Source: Nocardioides albertanoniae (lineage in GTDB: Bacteria; Actinomycetota; Actinomycetes; Propionibacteriales; Nocardioidaceae). From it: a DNA stretch of 64,000 bases. The notes beneath the pieces were generated by a model. That model was given only the letters and a program-made list of their open reading frames with translations. It was not told the DNA's origin and did not search any database. Every line of letters starts with the position of its first letter. The first letter of the stretch is position 1. The stretch is taken from NCBI RefSeq assembly GCF_006716315.1, contig NZ_VFOV01000001.1, positions 1,160,501 to 1,224,500 on the forward strand, read 5' to 3'. A program made the translations under genes and the position numbers. Positions 37,751 to 45,697 of the stretch are shown here, piece after piece.

Positions 37751-39901
37751 ATGTCTTGGCAGCAGGTCGGGCAACCGGGAACGGGTGACGCTCAGCGCGC
37801 TCGCTCCCGCTACGTCGCCTCGACCCAGCAGCTGCTCGTCATCGGGGTCGTCATGGCGGCCCTGGTCCCGGCGAGCGCCATCGTCGACCTGAAGGTCGTG
37901 CGCCCCGGTGACGTGCCGTCCGCCGGTGCCGAGGCGGCCCTGCCGTCGGCAGCGCAGGTGCCCGCGGACACGGTCGAGGCGCACCTGAACGAGATCTCGC
38001 TGACCGAGCCCCTCGCCCGAGGCCACGAGTCCGGCCACGGTGTGCGTGGACGGGTCACCGCCGAGGCGAAGACGACGGCCTCGCGCGACGCGAGCCGCAC
38101 CAGCCTCACCAGCGATCCCCAGCCGGTGGACGGGTTCGGCACCGTCGGGCTCACCTGGGCGCCCGGCGCGACCGTGCCGGAGTCGGGGGTCGCTGCCGAC
38201 GTACGCACCTTGAAGGACGGGGCGTGGAGCGGTTGGCAGGCGCTGGACGTGCACCTCGACGACCATGCGCCCGATCCGGGCACCGCGGAGCACGACGGGT
38301 CGCGGCCCGGCACGATGGAGGCGATCCTCGGCGAGGTCGACCAGGTGCAGGCACGGTTGAGACTGACCGACGCGCAGGTGCCGGCCGACCTGAGGCTCGC
38401 GGTGATCACGCCCGGCAGGGCCGCCGCGAGCCACGACGAGTCGCCCGAGATCGTCACGGGCACCGGTGATGTGCCGGAGCCGGCCGAAGGCGCCGCGAAG
38501 CCCCACAGCGACGCGGGCGAGGCGGGTGCGGAGGCGACGCTGTCGGCGGCCGCGTACACGCCCAAACCCAGCATCTACAGCCGCCGCCAGTGGGGCGCCG
38601 ACGAGAGCGTGCGCGAATCCGGGCCGCCCGACTACGGCACGATCCACGGCGGGTTCGTGCACCACACCGTCAACACCAACTCGTACTCGCAGGCGCAGGT
38701 GCCGGGGATCATCCGGAGCATCTACACCTACCACGTGAAGAGCCGGGGCTGGCGCGACATCGGCTACAACTTCCTGCTCGACAAGTTCGGCCGCATCTGG
38801 GAGGGCCGCTACGGCGGCGTGGACCGCCCGGTCGTCGGCGCCCACACCGGCGGCTACAACAGTGATGCCTTCGGTGCCTCGGCGATCGGCAACTTCGAGA
38901 CCACCTCGCCGCCGACGGCGCTGGTCAACGCCTTCGGCACGCTGTTCGCGTGGAAGCTGTCGCTGCACGGTGTGCGCGGCAACAAGGGCTCGACCCGCAT
39001 CGGCGACCGCACCTTCTCGCACGCGATCATGGGCCACCGCGACGCCGGTTCCACCGCGTGCCCGGGCCGCTATCTGTACGCCAAGCTGAGCACCATCCGC
39101 TCGCAGGCGGGCTCGAAGCAGAACAGCTGGGCGTCTCGCGAGCTGCAGTCGCAGGTCTCCGGCTCCGCCTACCCCGACCTGGTCGCGCGCCGGGCGAGCG
39201 ACAAGCGCATCTTCGTGCTGCCCACCGACGGCCAGGCGCGGTTCGGCAGGTCCCTGGCGACCAACCTGACCGCGGCGTCCTCGACCACGCTGATGAACGG
39301 CGGTGACTGGGACCGCGACGGTGATGGCGACATCCTGTTCCGCCACGCCGACGGGACGATCCGGGTCAACCGGGGCGACGGCACCCAGACCTTCGCGCCA
39401 GGGGTCGTGATCGGCTCCGGGTTCGACCGCGTCTCGATGATCGACGTGGTCAGCGACGTCACCGGCGACGGCCGCCCCGACATCATGGGCCGCCATCCCA
39501 ACGGCGAGATCCGCATCTGGCCGGGCCGCGGCACGAGCACCCTCGGCGCCTCCTACCGGATGGGGAGCGGCATCAGCGGAGTCACCCTGCAGGTCGGCAT
39601 GGGGCGTTGGTACAACGACGACGGTGCTCCCGAGAGCATCTTCAAGGTCGGCAGCACCTTGCGCGTCTACAAGACCAACGGGCCCGGTGGGCTGGTGAGC
39701 TCCTCGGCGACCAACCTCGACACCACCCCGTTCGACTTCATCGTCGGGGTCAAAGACCTGCGGGGCGCCTCCAGCGGCAGCGACCAGCTGCTCCGCCGCA
39801 TCTCCGACGGGATGTGGTTCGGCTACGAGCACAACCAGGGCGGCGGCTGGGACCGGAAGACTCAGATGGGTGTCGTGCGCGGCTACGACCAGGTGGGCTG
39901 A
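37751..39901 (+). CDS. Secreted N-acetylmuramoyl-L-alanine amidase (PGRP) with FG-GAP/VCBS-type repeats
   Basis: A 716-residue exported protein with a hydrophobic signal segment near residues 25-45. A beta-rich N-terminal region (about 60-240) precedes the amidase_2/PGRP domain (about 270-450). That domain contains RRQWGADESV, FVHHTVNTNSY with zinc-ligand His residues, YNFLLDKFGRIWEGRYGG, and MGHRDAGSTACPG holding further ligands. The last 250 residues are repeats such as DWDRDGDGDILFRHADG and DVTGDGRPDIMGRHPNG, calcium-binding propeller blades. It likely cleaves peptidoglycan peptides at the wall. ATG 37751 is preceded by GGGGGG. A small hairpin (CCCTGGT...ACCAGGG) ends just before that ribosome-binding site and might modulate translation. 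Confidence 0.92.
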   Translation: MSWQQVGQPGTGDAQRARSRYVASTQQLLVIGVVMAALVPASAIVDLKVVRPGDVPSAGAEAALPSAAQVPADTVEAHLNEISLTEPLARGHESGHGVRGRVTAEAKTTASRDASRTSLTSDPQPVDGFGTVGLTWAPGATVPESGVAADVRTLKDGAWSGWQALDVHLDDHAPDPGTAEHDGSRPGTMEAILGEVDQVQARLRLTDAQVPADLRLAVITPGRAAASHDESPEIVTGTGDVPEPAEGAAKPHSDAGEAGAEATLSAAAYTPKPSIYSRRQWGADESVRESGPPDYGTIHGGFVHHTVNTNSYSQAQVPGIIRSIYTYHVKSRGWRDIGYNFLLDKFGRIWEGRYGGVDRPVVGAHTGGYNSDAFGASAIGNFETTSPPTALVNAFGTLFAWKLSLHGVRGNKGSTRIGDRTFSHAIMGHRDAGSTACPGRYLYAKLSTIRSQAGSKQNSWASRELQSQVSGSAYPDLVARRASDKRIFVLPTDGQARFGRSLATNLTAASSTTLMNGGDWDRDGDGDILFRHADGTIRVNRGDGTQTFAPGVVIGSGFDRVSMIDVVSDVTGDGRPDIMGRHPNGEIRIWPGRGTSTLGASYRMGSGISGVTLQVGMGRWYNDDGAPESIFKVGSTLRVYKTNGPGGLVSSSATNLDTTPFDFIVGVKDLRGASSGSDQLLRRISDGMWFGYEHNQGGGWDRKTQMGVVRGYDQVG

Positions 39902-39925
39902 TCTGGGGCAGCCGGCGCTCACCGC

Positions 39926-40618
39926 TCAAGCGATGCTTGCGCGCTCGCTCTCGGCGAGGGTGGCCAGGCGCTCCTCGGTCGCGTGGGTGACCAGCACGAG
40001 CGATCCGCCGCCGGCCAGCAGACCGGCGAGGAGAGCCGCGCCGGCCGGTGAGGCGGAGGGAGCGGTCGAGAGCACGCGCGCGCCCCCGCCGTCGCCGAGC
40101 AGCTCTGCGTGGCTGGTCTCCTCGCCGACCCACGAGACGGCGGCGTCGTCGGCGGCCGGCGGGTCGAACGGGGTGAACGCGTCCGGCTGACCCCACACCT
40201 CGATGCCGACGTCGTGCACGTCGTGGGGGAGCGGGTCGGCGAAGCGTACGCCGAAGGGGAGCAGCGAGCAGGCCAGCGTCAGGCGCTTCCCGGCGTCCGC
40301 GGTCCAGGTGTCGAGCGTCTCGGGGCCGCAGACGACGGCGTCCGGGGTCTCCGCGTCGGTCACGACCAGCCCGGAGTTCCAGGCGGCGCCGAGGAAGACG
40401 GTGGCCAGCCAGTGGGTCGGCAGGTCGATGCGGATGCTGTCGCCGAGCTCGAGGCCGTGCTCGTCGACGAGCAGGCTGGAAGCCTTGGCGACCCAGTTGG
40501 CGTAGGTCGTGACGGAGAGCTCCTGGCGCTCGCCGCTCTCGTCGTCGTAGAAGGTCACGAACGGGTTGCCGGGACTGGTCTGAAGCGCTCGGGCGAGGGT
40601 CTGGGGAAAGCTGCTCAC
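39926..40618 (-). CDS. TIGR03089-family protein (truncated AMP-binding-like)
   Basis: A 230-residue protein conserved in Actinobacteria. It looks like the N-terminal part of an acyl-adenylate-forming enzyme: PGNPFVTFYDDESGERQELS, TTYANWVAKASSLL, and GDSIRIDLPTHWLATVFLGA. It lacks the P-loop and the rest of the AMP-binding domain, so catalysis is doubtful. In mycobacteria the family member (Rv3268) also lies near manC and an LCP gene. GTG 40618 is only 23 bp from the manC start on the other strand, and the two promoters overlap. Confidence 0.85.
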   Translation of the reverse strand: MSSFPQTLARALQTSPGNPFVTFYDDESGERQELSVTTYANWVAKASSLLVDEHGLELGDSIRIDLPTHWLATVFLGAAWNSGLVVTDAETPDAVVCGPETLDTWTADAGKRLTLACSLLPFGVRFADPLPHDVHDVGIEVWGQPDAFTPFDPPAADDAAVSWVGEETSHAELLGDGGGARVLSTAPSASPAGAALLAGLLAGGGSLVLVTHATEERLATLAESERASIA

Positions 40619-40624
40619 GCCGAA

Positions 40625-40634
40625 ACTCTAAGGT
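40625..40634. promoter_or_regulatory. Overlapping divergent -10 elements
   Basis: The ten bases ACTCTAAGGT hold TAAGGT (40629-40634) for manC, 7 nt before ATG 40642. On the other strand they hold TAGAGT (complement of 40625-40630), 6 nt before GTG 40618. The two hexamers share the TA step at 40629-40630. Both transcripts would be leaderless, and the two polymerases could not bind together. Confidence 0.55.
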
Positions 40635-40641
40635 GTGCGGC

Positions 40642-41751
40642 ATGAGCGAGCGCCAGCGAGCGACCAGTGAGTCCATGACGTTCTGGGCAGTGATCCCCGC
40701 CGGCGGCGCAGGCACCCGGCTGTGGCCGCTGTCGCGCTCCTCGGAGCCGAAGTTCCTCCGCGACCTCACCGGCAACGGACGTACGTTGTTGCAGGAGACC
40801 TACGATCGGCTCGAGCCGGTCTCCGACGGCATCATGGTGGTCACCGGCGCCGTTCACGAGCAGGCGGTGTGCGAGCAGCTGCCGGAGGTGCCGCACGACG
40901 CGATCCTCACCGAGCCGAGCGGACGTGACTCGATGGCCGCCATCGGTCTGGCCGCGGCCTTCCTCGAGCGGCGCGACCCGCACGCGGTGATGGGCTCCTT
41001 CGCCGCCGACCACGTGATCGGCAACCTCGACGCCTTCCACGAGACCGTACGCCGCGCCGCGAGGATCGCCGAAGACGGCTGGCTGGTGACGATCGGGATC
41101 TCGCCGACCTTCGCCTCCACCGCGTTCGGCTACATCGCCGAGGGCGAGCCGCTGGCGGGCCACCCAGGCGCCTACCTGGTCGACGAGTTCGTCGAGAAGC
41201 CGTCGACCGAGGTGGCCCAGCGCTATCTCGACACCGGCCGCTACCGCTGGAACGCCGGGATGTTCGTGGTGCGCCCCACGGTTCTCCTCGACCTGCTCGC
41301 GCAGTCTGATCCGGCCTTCGCCGCCCAGCTGCGTACGATCGCCGCCGACCCGGCGCGGCTCGACGAGCTGTGGGAGACGCTGCCGAAGATCGCCGTCGAC
41401 CACGCGGTCGCCGAGCCGGCCGCTGCCGCCGGAAAGGTCGCCACGGTGCCCGCCGACCTCGGCTGGGACGACATCGGCGACTTCGACTCCTTGGCGACGC
41501 TGCTCCAGGCCGCGGGCACAGCCGGCTCGGCCGGCCCCACGATCCTCGGCGACGAGACCCTCGTGCACGCCCTCGACTCCACCGGCCTCGTCGTGCCCCA
41601 CTCCGGCCGCACCATCGCCCTCATCGGCCTCGACGACATCGTCGTCGTCGACACCGACGACGCCGTCCTGGTCACCACCCGCGCCAAGGCCCAACAGGTC
41701 AAGAAGATCGTCGCCGCTCTCAAAGACTCCGACCGCACCGACCTCACCTGA
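40642..41751 (+). CDS. manC: Mannose-1-phosphate guanylyltransferase
   Basis: A 369-residue enzyme making GDP-mannose for mannolipids and wall glycans in the cytosol. It has the nucleotidyltransferase signature GGAGTRLWPLSRSSEPKF, EPSGRDSMAAIGLAA, and FVEKPSTEVA. It lacks the isomerase half found in bifunctional type II enzymes, as is usual in Actinobacteria. ATG 40642 fits the TAAGGT -10. An internal ATG at 40678 would give MTFWAVIPAGG, and the first 12 residues (MSERQRATSES) come from a small repeat seen at two other gene starts, so the real start could be either. It belongs to the conserved manC/F420/whiB/manB neighbourhood. Confidence 0.93.
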   Translation: MSERQRATSESMTFWAVIPAGGAGTRLWPLSRSSEPKFLRDLTGNGRTLLQETYDRLEPVSDGIMVVTGAVHEQAVCEQLPEVPHDAILTEPSGRDSMAAIGLAAAFLERRDPHAVMGSFAADHVIGNLDAFHETVRRAARIAEDGWLVTIGISPTFASTAFGYIAEGEPLAGHPGAYLVDEFVEKPSTEVAQRYLDTGRYRWNAGMFVVRPTVLLDLLAQSDPAFAAQLRTIAADPARLDELWETLPKIAVDHAVAEPAAAAGKVATVPADLGWDDIGDFDSLATLLQAAGTAGSAGPTILGDETLVHALDSTGLVVPHSGRTIALIGLDDIVVVDTDDAVLVTTRAKAQQVKKIVAALKDSDRTDLT

Positions 41752-41760
41752 CCCGCCCCA

Positions 41761-41990
41761 GCCGAGAAGTCACTCCCGCAGGTCGAGAGGTCACCCGTGC
41801 GGGCCGAGGAGTCACTCCCGCAGGCCGAGGGGTCGCTCGTGCAGGTCGAGAAGTCACTTCTGCAGGTCGACACGTCGTACTGACTCCTCGATCTGCAGGC
41901 CTGACCTCTCGACCTGCAGAAGCGACGCTTCGACCTGCGGGCCTGACCTCTCGACCTGCAGGGGTGACGTCTCGGCAGGTGGGGGAAGTC
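41761..41990. repeat. Mirrored array of a 21-bp unit
   Basis: Five head-to-tail copies of a unit like GGTCGAGAAGTCACTCCTGCA run on the plus strand (41761 to about 41865). They face five copies in the opposite orientation (to about 41975), so the whole is a large imperfect palindrome with a short centre near 41872. The unit is 21 bp, and both halves are open in a frame that reads like GREVTPA repeats, but this seems incidental. The array lies between the convergent manC and DUF3105 genes. It fills the 312-bp gap 41752-42063 together with a terminator hairpin. Confidence 0.85.
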
Positions 41991-42000
41991 GGGTCAGGAG

Positions 42001-42047
42001 GTACGAACGGCCGCGATCCCTGAGAGAGGAGAGGCGGCCGTTCGTAC
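42001..42047 (-). terminator. Hairpin after the DUF3105 gene
   Basis: GTACGAACGGCCGC and its exact complement form a 14-bp stem around a 19-nt purine-rich loop, 17 bp after the DUF3105 stop codon. Confidence 0.75.
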
Positions 42048-42063
42048 GTCTGGGAGGACCAGG

Positions 42064-42846
42064 TCACATGGCCTGGGGCTCCGGGGTGCTGGTGTAGGGG
42101 TACTTGAGCATGAAGTCCTTGATCGCCTCGCCGGAGACGCCTTCGCAGTACTGGAAGACGCCCTTCTGGGTGGACGCCTCGGTGGGGTTCTTCGGGTCGG
42201 CGTACCAGTGGGTGAGGGCGATGTGGGTGCCGGAGGGGAACTCGGTCTTCTTGTCGCCGGCGACCGCGGTCTCCTTCTGGTCGGCGGCGGTCCACGGCGC
42301 GGCGATGAACTTGTAGCGGAAGTTGGAGGTGCCGGCGAACTTGTCACCGATGCTGCGGAGCAGGTTGAGCTCGTCCTCGGAGACGGTGTTGTCGTACCAG
42401 ACGATCGTGTAGCCGTGCTCGAGGTTGTGCACGAGCGCCTCGAGGTCGGGGCGGTCGCCGGCGGAGTAGAACTTGCGCGACATGTCGGCCGGGGCGACGT
42501 TGGCCTCGTTCCAGTGCGGACCGAAGGCCGGGGGAGCGGTCGTGTAGGTCTGCTCGGTGCCGGTCGCGATGTGGTTCTGGTTGCCGTCGGCCTTCGTCTC
42601 GGTGACCTTCTGGCAGCCGGCGGCCTTGGTGCTCTTGCCGATGTCCTGCAGCGCGACGTCGTCGTACTTGCTGGACTTGAAGTAGCCCGTGATCGGGCCC
42701 CACGCGGCAGCACCCACGATCAGCAGCGCGATGACGATGCAGACACCGACGATCGCCGCACCGCGGGCACGCTCGGAGCGACCCTGCTTCTTGCGGATGT
42801 TGTCGATGACCGCACGGCGGTCTTTGTTGAGCGACTTGTTTGCCAC
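42064..42846 (-). CDS. DUF3105 membrane-anchored protein
   Basis: A 260-residue protein with one transmembrane helix (about 30-52, AIVGVCIVIALLIVGAAAWG) after a basic cytoplasmic N-terminus. The extracytoplasmic DUF3105 domain has PAFGPHWNEANVAPADMSRK, NLEHGYTIVWYD and the late FQYCEGVSGEAIKDFM. Two Cys residues (AAGCQK and YCEGV) could form a disulfide. The biochemical role of the family is unknown. It starts at a GTG, as MANKSLNKDRRAV. It is convergent with manC across the mirrored repeat. Confidence 0.88.
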   Translation of the reverse strand: MANKSLNKDRRAVIDNIRKKQGRSERARGAAIVGVCIVIALLIVGAAAWGPITGYFKSSKYDDVALQDIGKSTKAAGCQKVTETKADGNQNHIATGTEQTYTTAPPAFGPHWNEANVAPADMSRKFYSAGDRPDLEALVHNLEHGYTIVWYDNTVSEDELNLLRSIGDKFAGTSNFRYKFIAAPWTAADQKETAVAGDKKTEFPSGTHIALTHWYADPKNPTEASTQKGVFQYCEGVSGEAIKDFMLKYPYTSTPEPQAM

Positions 42847-42886
42847 GGTCGGCGTACCTCAGGTCTGTGGTCGGGACGCGCAGATT

Positions 42887-43894
42887 CTAGGCGGTCATGG
42901 GTTGCAGAAGGGAAGTTGCCCCGAGATTGGTGTCGTCGCGCTCGCATCGCCAGCCGTGCGCGAAGGCCAGCGCGGCGACCACGGCGGGGTCGGCGTCGTC
43001 GACCCGGAGCCCGTCCCCGTGCGGGATCGGGGCGATCCCGGTGACCTCTGTGACGGCCGCAGCGAGCTCCTCGACGCTCGCCGGCGCACCGAACGGAGCC
43101 TGGTCGGCGGCAGCACCCTTGAGGGCGCGTACGACCGCCTCCCTGGCTCCGAAGCCGAAGAAGTCCGACCCCTCGGGGCGGATCAGCGCGCTCGCCCCGG
43201 GGCCGTCGTCGCCGGGCTCGCGGACCAGGTCTGCCCGGCCGCGCAGGACCGCGAAGGGTCGAGCGCCCAGCTTGCCCTGGGAGATCTCGGCGGCCGAGGC
43301 GATCTCGTCGACGACCGCGGGGGCGGTGACGACGAGGTCGTTGCCGTAGGCGTCGACCTGGCCGGCGAAGCTCTCCAGCACCTCGAGGCCGGCGGCCCCG
43401 ATGGCGATGTCGGTCTGGCCGTCGCGCCAGGCGCGCCCCGCGGTGTCGGTGATGACCACCCCGACGTTCACGCCGGTGCGGTCGCGCAAGGTCGCGCGCA
43501 GCGTACGCGCGGAGGCGTCTGGGTCGAGGGGGAGCAGCACGATGTGACCGGCCTCGACGTTGGAGGCGTCGATGCCTGCCGCCGCCATGGTCAGGCCCAG
43601 CCGGCTGCGTACGATCTGGGTCGGTCCGCGGCGGGCGACGACCCGGACCGTCTCGCCGGGGAGCGCATCCTCACGGGTGCCCTCCCGTACGTTGCCCTCC
43701 GCCTTGCTGACGACCTTGCTGGTCACCACGACGACATCCCCGTCGCTCAGCTCTTCGGCGCCGAGCGCGGTGAGGAGCAGGGCGGCGAGGTCGTCGCCCT
43801 TCCGTACCTCGGGCGTGCCCTCGGGCGCGGTGACCGTGATGGCCGAGCGGTTCGCCGACCCGGCGCTCTGCTCGTTCTCGGGGCGCCCGCTCAC
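42887..43894 (-). CDS. cofE: Coenzyme F420-0:L-glutamate ligase
   Basis: A 335-residue protein that adds glutamate to F420-0. Family motifs are ITVTAPEGTPEVRKGDDLAA, GDVVVVTSKVVSKAEGN, LGLTMAAAGIDASNVEAGHI, VVITDTAGRAWRDGQTDIAI and DEIASAAEISQGKLGARPFA. Mycobacterial FbiB carries a nitroreductase-type domain after this part; here only about 90 residues follow, and they do not resemble it. It is therefore a CofE with a short unknown C-terminal extension rather than a full FbiB. Its GTG overlaps the cofD stop by 4 bp. Confidence 0.9.
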   Translation of the reverse strand: MSGRPENEQSAGSANRSAITVTAPEGTPEVRKGDDLAALLLTALGAEELSDGDVVVVTSKVVSKAEGNVREGTREDALPGETVRVVARRGPTQIVRSRLGLTMAAAGIDASNVEAGHIVLLPLDPDASARTLRATLRDRTGVNVGVVITDTAGRAWRDGQTDIAIGAAGLEVLESFAGQVDAYGNDLVVTAPAVVDEIASAAEISQGKLGARPFAVLRGRADLVREPGDDGPGASALIRPEGSDFFGFGAREAVVRALKGAAADQAPFGAPASVEELAAAVTEVTGIAPIPHGDGLRVDDADPAVVAALAFAHGWRCERDDTNLGATSLLQPMTA

Positions 43895-44904
43895 CGGGCG
43901 ACCAGCCCGACGGCCGCGGCGGCGATGTCGGCGGTCGAGTCGTCGTCCGACATCCACAGCGGGACGGCAGCGGCCTTGAGGCCGGAGGCGTGCAGCGACT
44001 CGAGCGCGTCGGCGTCGGCGGCGTCGACCAGCCAGCCGTCGAGGACCCCGCCGGCGCCGCGCGTACCATAATGCAGACCGACTTCGGCAGCGGTTGCGCC
44101 GACGCCGATGGCGGCCAGCATCTGCTCGGCCATGCCGCGCACGTGATGGCCACCGATGATCGGGGAGATGCCGACGACGGGTGCCGGGGTGGCGATGATG
44201 CCCTCTCGGATCCCGGGCACTCCGAGGATCGTGCCGACGGAGACGACGGGGTTGGACGGGGGCACGATCACCAGGTCGGCCTTCAGCAGCGCGTCCATCA
44301 CGCCGGGGGCCGGTCGTGACTCGTCCTGCCCGACGAAGATCAGCTTCTCGACGGGCACGCCCGCCCTCAGCCGCACCCAGTACTCCTGGAAATGGACGAC
44401 CGAGAGTCCACTGGGTGAGTCGGCGTCCTTGACCGCCACATGGGTCTCGACGCGGTCGTCGGTCATCGGCAGCAGCCGCACCCGGTCGTCCCACACGGAG
44501 CGCAGCCAGCGCTCGGACAATGCGGTGGTGACCTGCGACAACGGATAGCCGGCCTCGATCATCTGGGTGCGCACCAGGTGGGTCGCGATGTCGCGGTCAC
44601 CGAGCCCGAACCACGTGCCCGGGACGTCGTACGCCTCGAGCTCCTCCTTGATCGACCACGTCTCGCCCTTGCGGCCCCAGCCGCGGTCGTGGTCGAATCC
44701 GTTGCCAAGGGTGTACATCACCGTGTCGAGGTCGGGGCAGACCTTGACGCCGTGCATCCACAGGTCGTCAGCAGTGTTGGCGATCACGGTGACCCGGGCA
44801 TCTTCCTCAATGCCCGGGATGCGACCGGTGGAGATGCCGTGGAGGAGCCCGGAGATGAACTTCGAGCCACCATGGCCGCCGGAGAGAACGGTGATGTCGC
44901 GCAT
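43891..44904 (-). CDS. cofD: 2-phospho-L-lactate (or enolpyruvyl) transferase of F420 synthesis
   Basis: A 337-residue protein (FbiA in mycobacteria) that joins the phospho-carboxylate moiety to Fo, giving F420-0 or dehydro-F420-0. It begins MRDITVLSGGHGGSKFISGL, with the family's glycine-rich loop, then VTVIANTADDLWMHGVKVCP, GDRDIATHLVRT and VIVPPSNPVVSVGTIL. Cotranslation with cofE is indicated by the GTGA overlap. It is divergent from whiB, with 357 bp between them. Confidence 0.94.
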   Translation of the reverse strand: MRDITVLSGGHGGSKFISGLLHGISTGRIPGIEEDARVTVIANTADDLWMHGVKVCPDLDTVMYTLGNGFDHDRGWGRKGETWSIKEELEAYDVPGTWFGLGDRDIATHLVRTQMIEAGYPLSQVTTALSERWLRSVWDDRVRLLPMTDDRVETHVAVKDADSPSGLSVVHFQEYWVRLRAGVPVEKLIFVGQDESRPAPGVMDALLKADLVIVPPSNPVVSVGTILGVPGIREGIIATPAPVVGISPIIGGHHVRGMAEQMLAAIGVGATAAEVGLHYGTRGAGGVLDGWLVDAADADALESLHASGLKAAAVPLWMSDDDSTADIAAAAVGLVAR

Positions 44905-44991
44905 GGTCCTAGCCTCTCAGACGAGGACCAATGCCCCAGCCTCAGCCGGTCCGTACCACCTGTGTTATTGCGGCCCTAGCAGATTTGAGGG

Positions 44992-45020
44992 TTGACTTGT
45001 GGCACCGACAGGCATGTAAT
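44992..45020 (+). promoter_or_regulatory. Promoter of whiB (housekeeping type)
   Basis: TTGACT and TGTAAT are separated by 17 bp, an unusually good match to the primary sigma factor consensus in this GC-rich DNA. It lies about 240 bp before the whiB ATG, so the transcript would have a long leader, as known for whiB/whmD genes. The rest of the 44905-45261 gap holds this leader and no ORF that I recognise. Confidence 0.7.
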
Positions 45021-45261
45021 TTCATCAGTGTTATTCGAAACTGAACCGGGGACCGAACGTGGTGGAGACGTCGCCGAAAGAATCTCGGGCGGATTCGAGC
45101 AGGGCGCTGAGCCAGAGGAGAGGCCACAAGCCGAACCTGTGGGGAAGCTCCTAAATAAACGGGGGGATCGGTTACCTGCCGATGGCGTGAGGTGACTGGC
45201 CCAGAAGATTGGGTCACGGTCCCGAAGACAAGCTGAATAGGGTCGAAAGGTCGGAAAGACG

Positions 45262-45516
45262 ATGAGAGAGCTGTTTCTCCTCGAGCCGGACACCGACGAA
45301 GGGGGCTGGCAGGAGCGCGCCCTGTGCGCGCAGACGGATCCGGAGGCGTTCTTCCCTGAAAAGGGTGGATCGACTCGGGAGGCCAAGAAGGTCTGCCAGA
45401 CCTGCGAGGTGCGCCAGGATTGCCTTGAGTCCGCTCTGGGCAACGACGAGCGATTCGGGATCTGGGGTGGACTCTCCGAGAGAGAACGCCGCAAGCTGAA
45501 GAAGCGCGCCGTCTGA
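45262..45516 (+). CDS. whiB2: WhiB-family iron-sulfur transcription factor (WhiB2/WhmD type)
   Basis: An 84-residue protein with the four-cysteine cluster motif (ALCAQTDPEAFFPEKG, then VCQTCEVRQDCLESAL) that binds a 4Fe-4S cluster. The GIWGGLSERERRKLKK turn and basic helix contact sigma factor and DNA. The sequence and its place beside cofD and before the big GT2 gene match WhiB (Streptomyces) and WhiB2/WhmD (mycobacteria), which control septation. ATG 45262 follows GAAAGACG rather than a strong Shine-Dalgarno. A terminator follows. Confidence 0.94.
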   Translation: MRELFLLEPDTDEGGWQERALCAQTDPEAFFPEKGGSTREAKKVCQTCEVRQDCLESALGNDERFGIWGGLSERERRKLKKRAV

Positions 45517-45533
45517 GGCAACTACCAAGCACA

Positions 45534-45576
45534 ACAGCAAGGCCCGGGCCTCACGGTCCGGGCCTGCTGTCGTTTT
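45534..45576 (+). terminator. Rho-independent terminator of whiB
   Basis: ACAGC-AA-GGCCCGG pairs with CCGGGCC(T)-GCTGT around a short loop, and a TTTT run follows at 45572. It is 18 bp after the whiB stop. Confidence 0.85.
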
Positions 45577-45683
45577 CGGGGGTTCTCGGGAGCACCTCAG
45601 GGGTTCGTGGGCGCCGAGCGATACCTGCCGGGGCGTGTGCCGATCGCTCGACAGGTCCATTCGGCCTATCACCGGATGGGCAC

Positions 45684-45689
45684 TAGGGT
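45684..45689 (+). promoter_or_regulatory. -10 element of the large GT gene
   Basis: TAGGGT lies 8 nt before GTG 45698, in the leaderless arrangement. Confidence 0.4.
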
Positions 45690-45697
45690 TGCCGATC

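Noticed and set aside
41761..41990. CRISPR array
   Set aside because: Units are contiguous without unique spacers and change orientation at the centre; no cas genes are present.
41370..42023. ORF with repeated GREVTPA-like peptides as a repeat protein
   Set aside because: Both strands are open because the DNA unit is 21 bp. No start, ribosome site or family supports translation.
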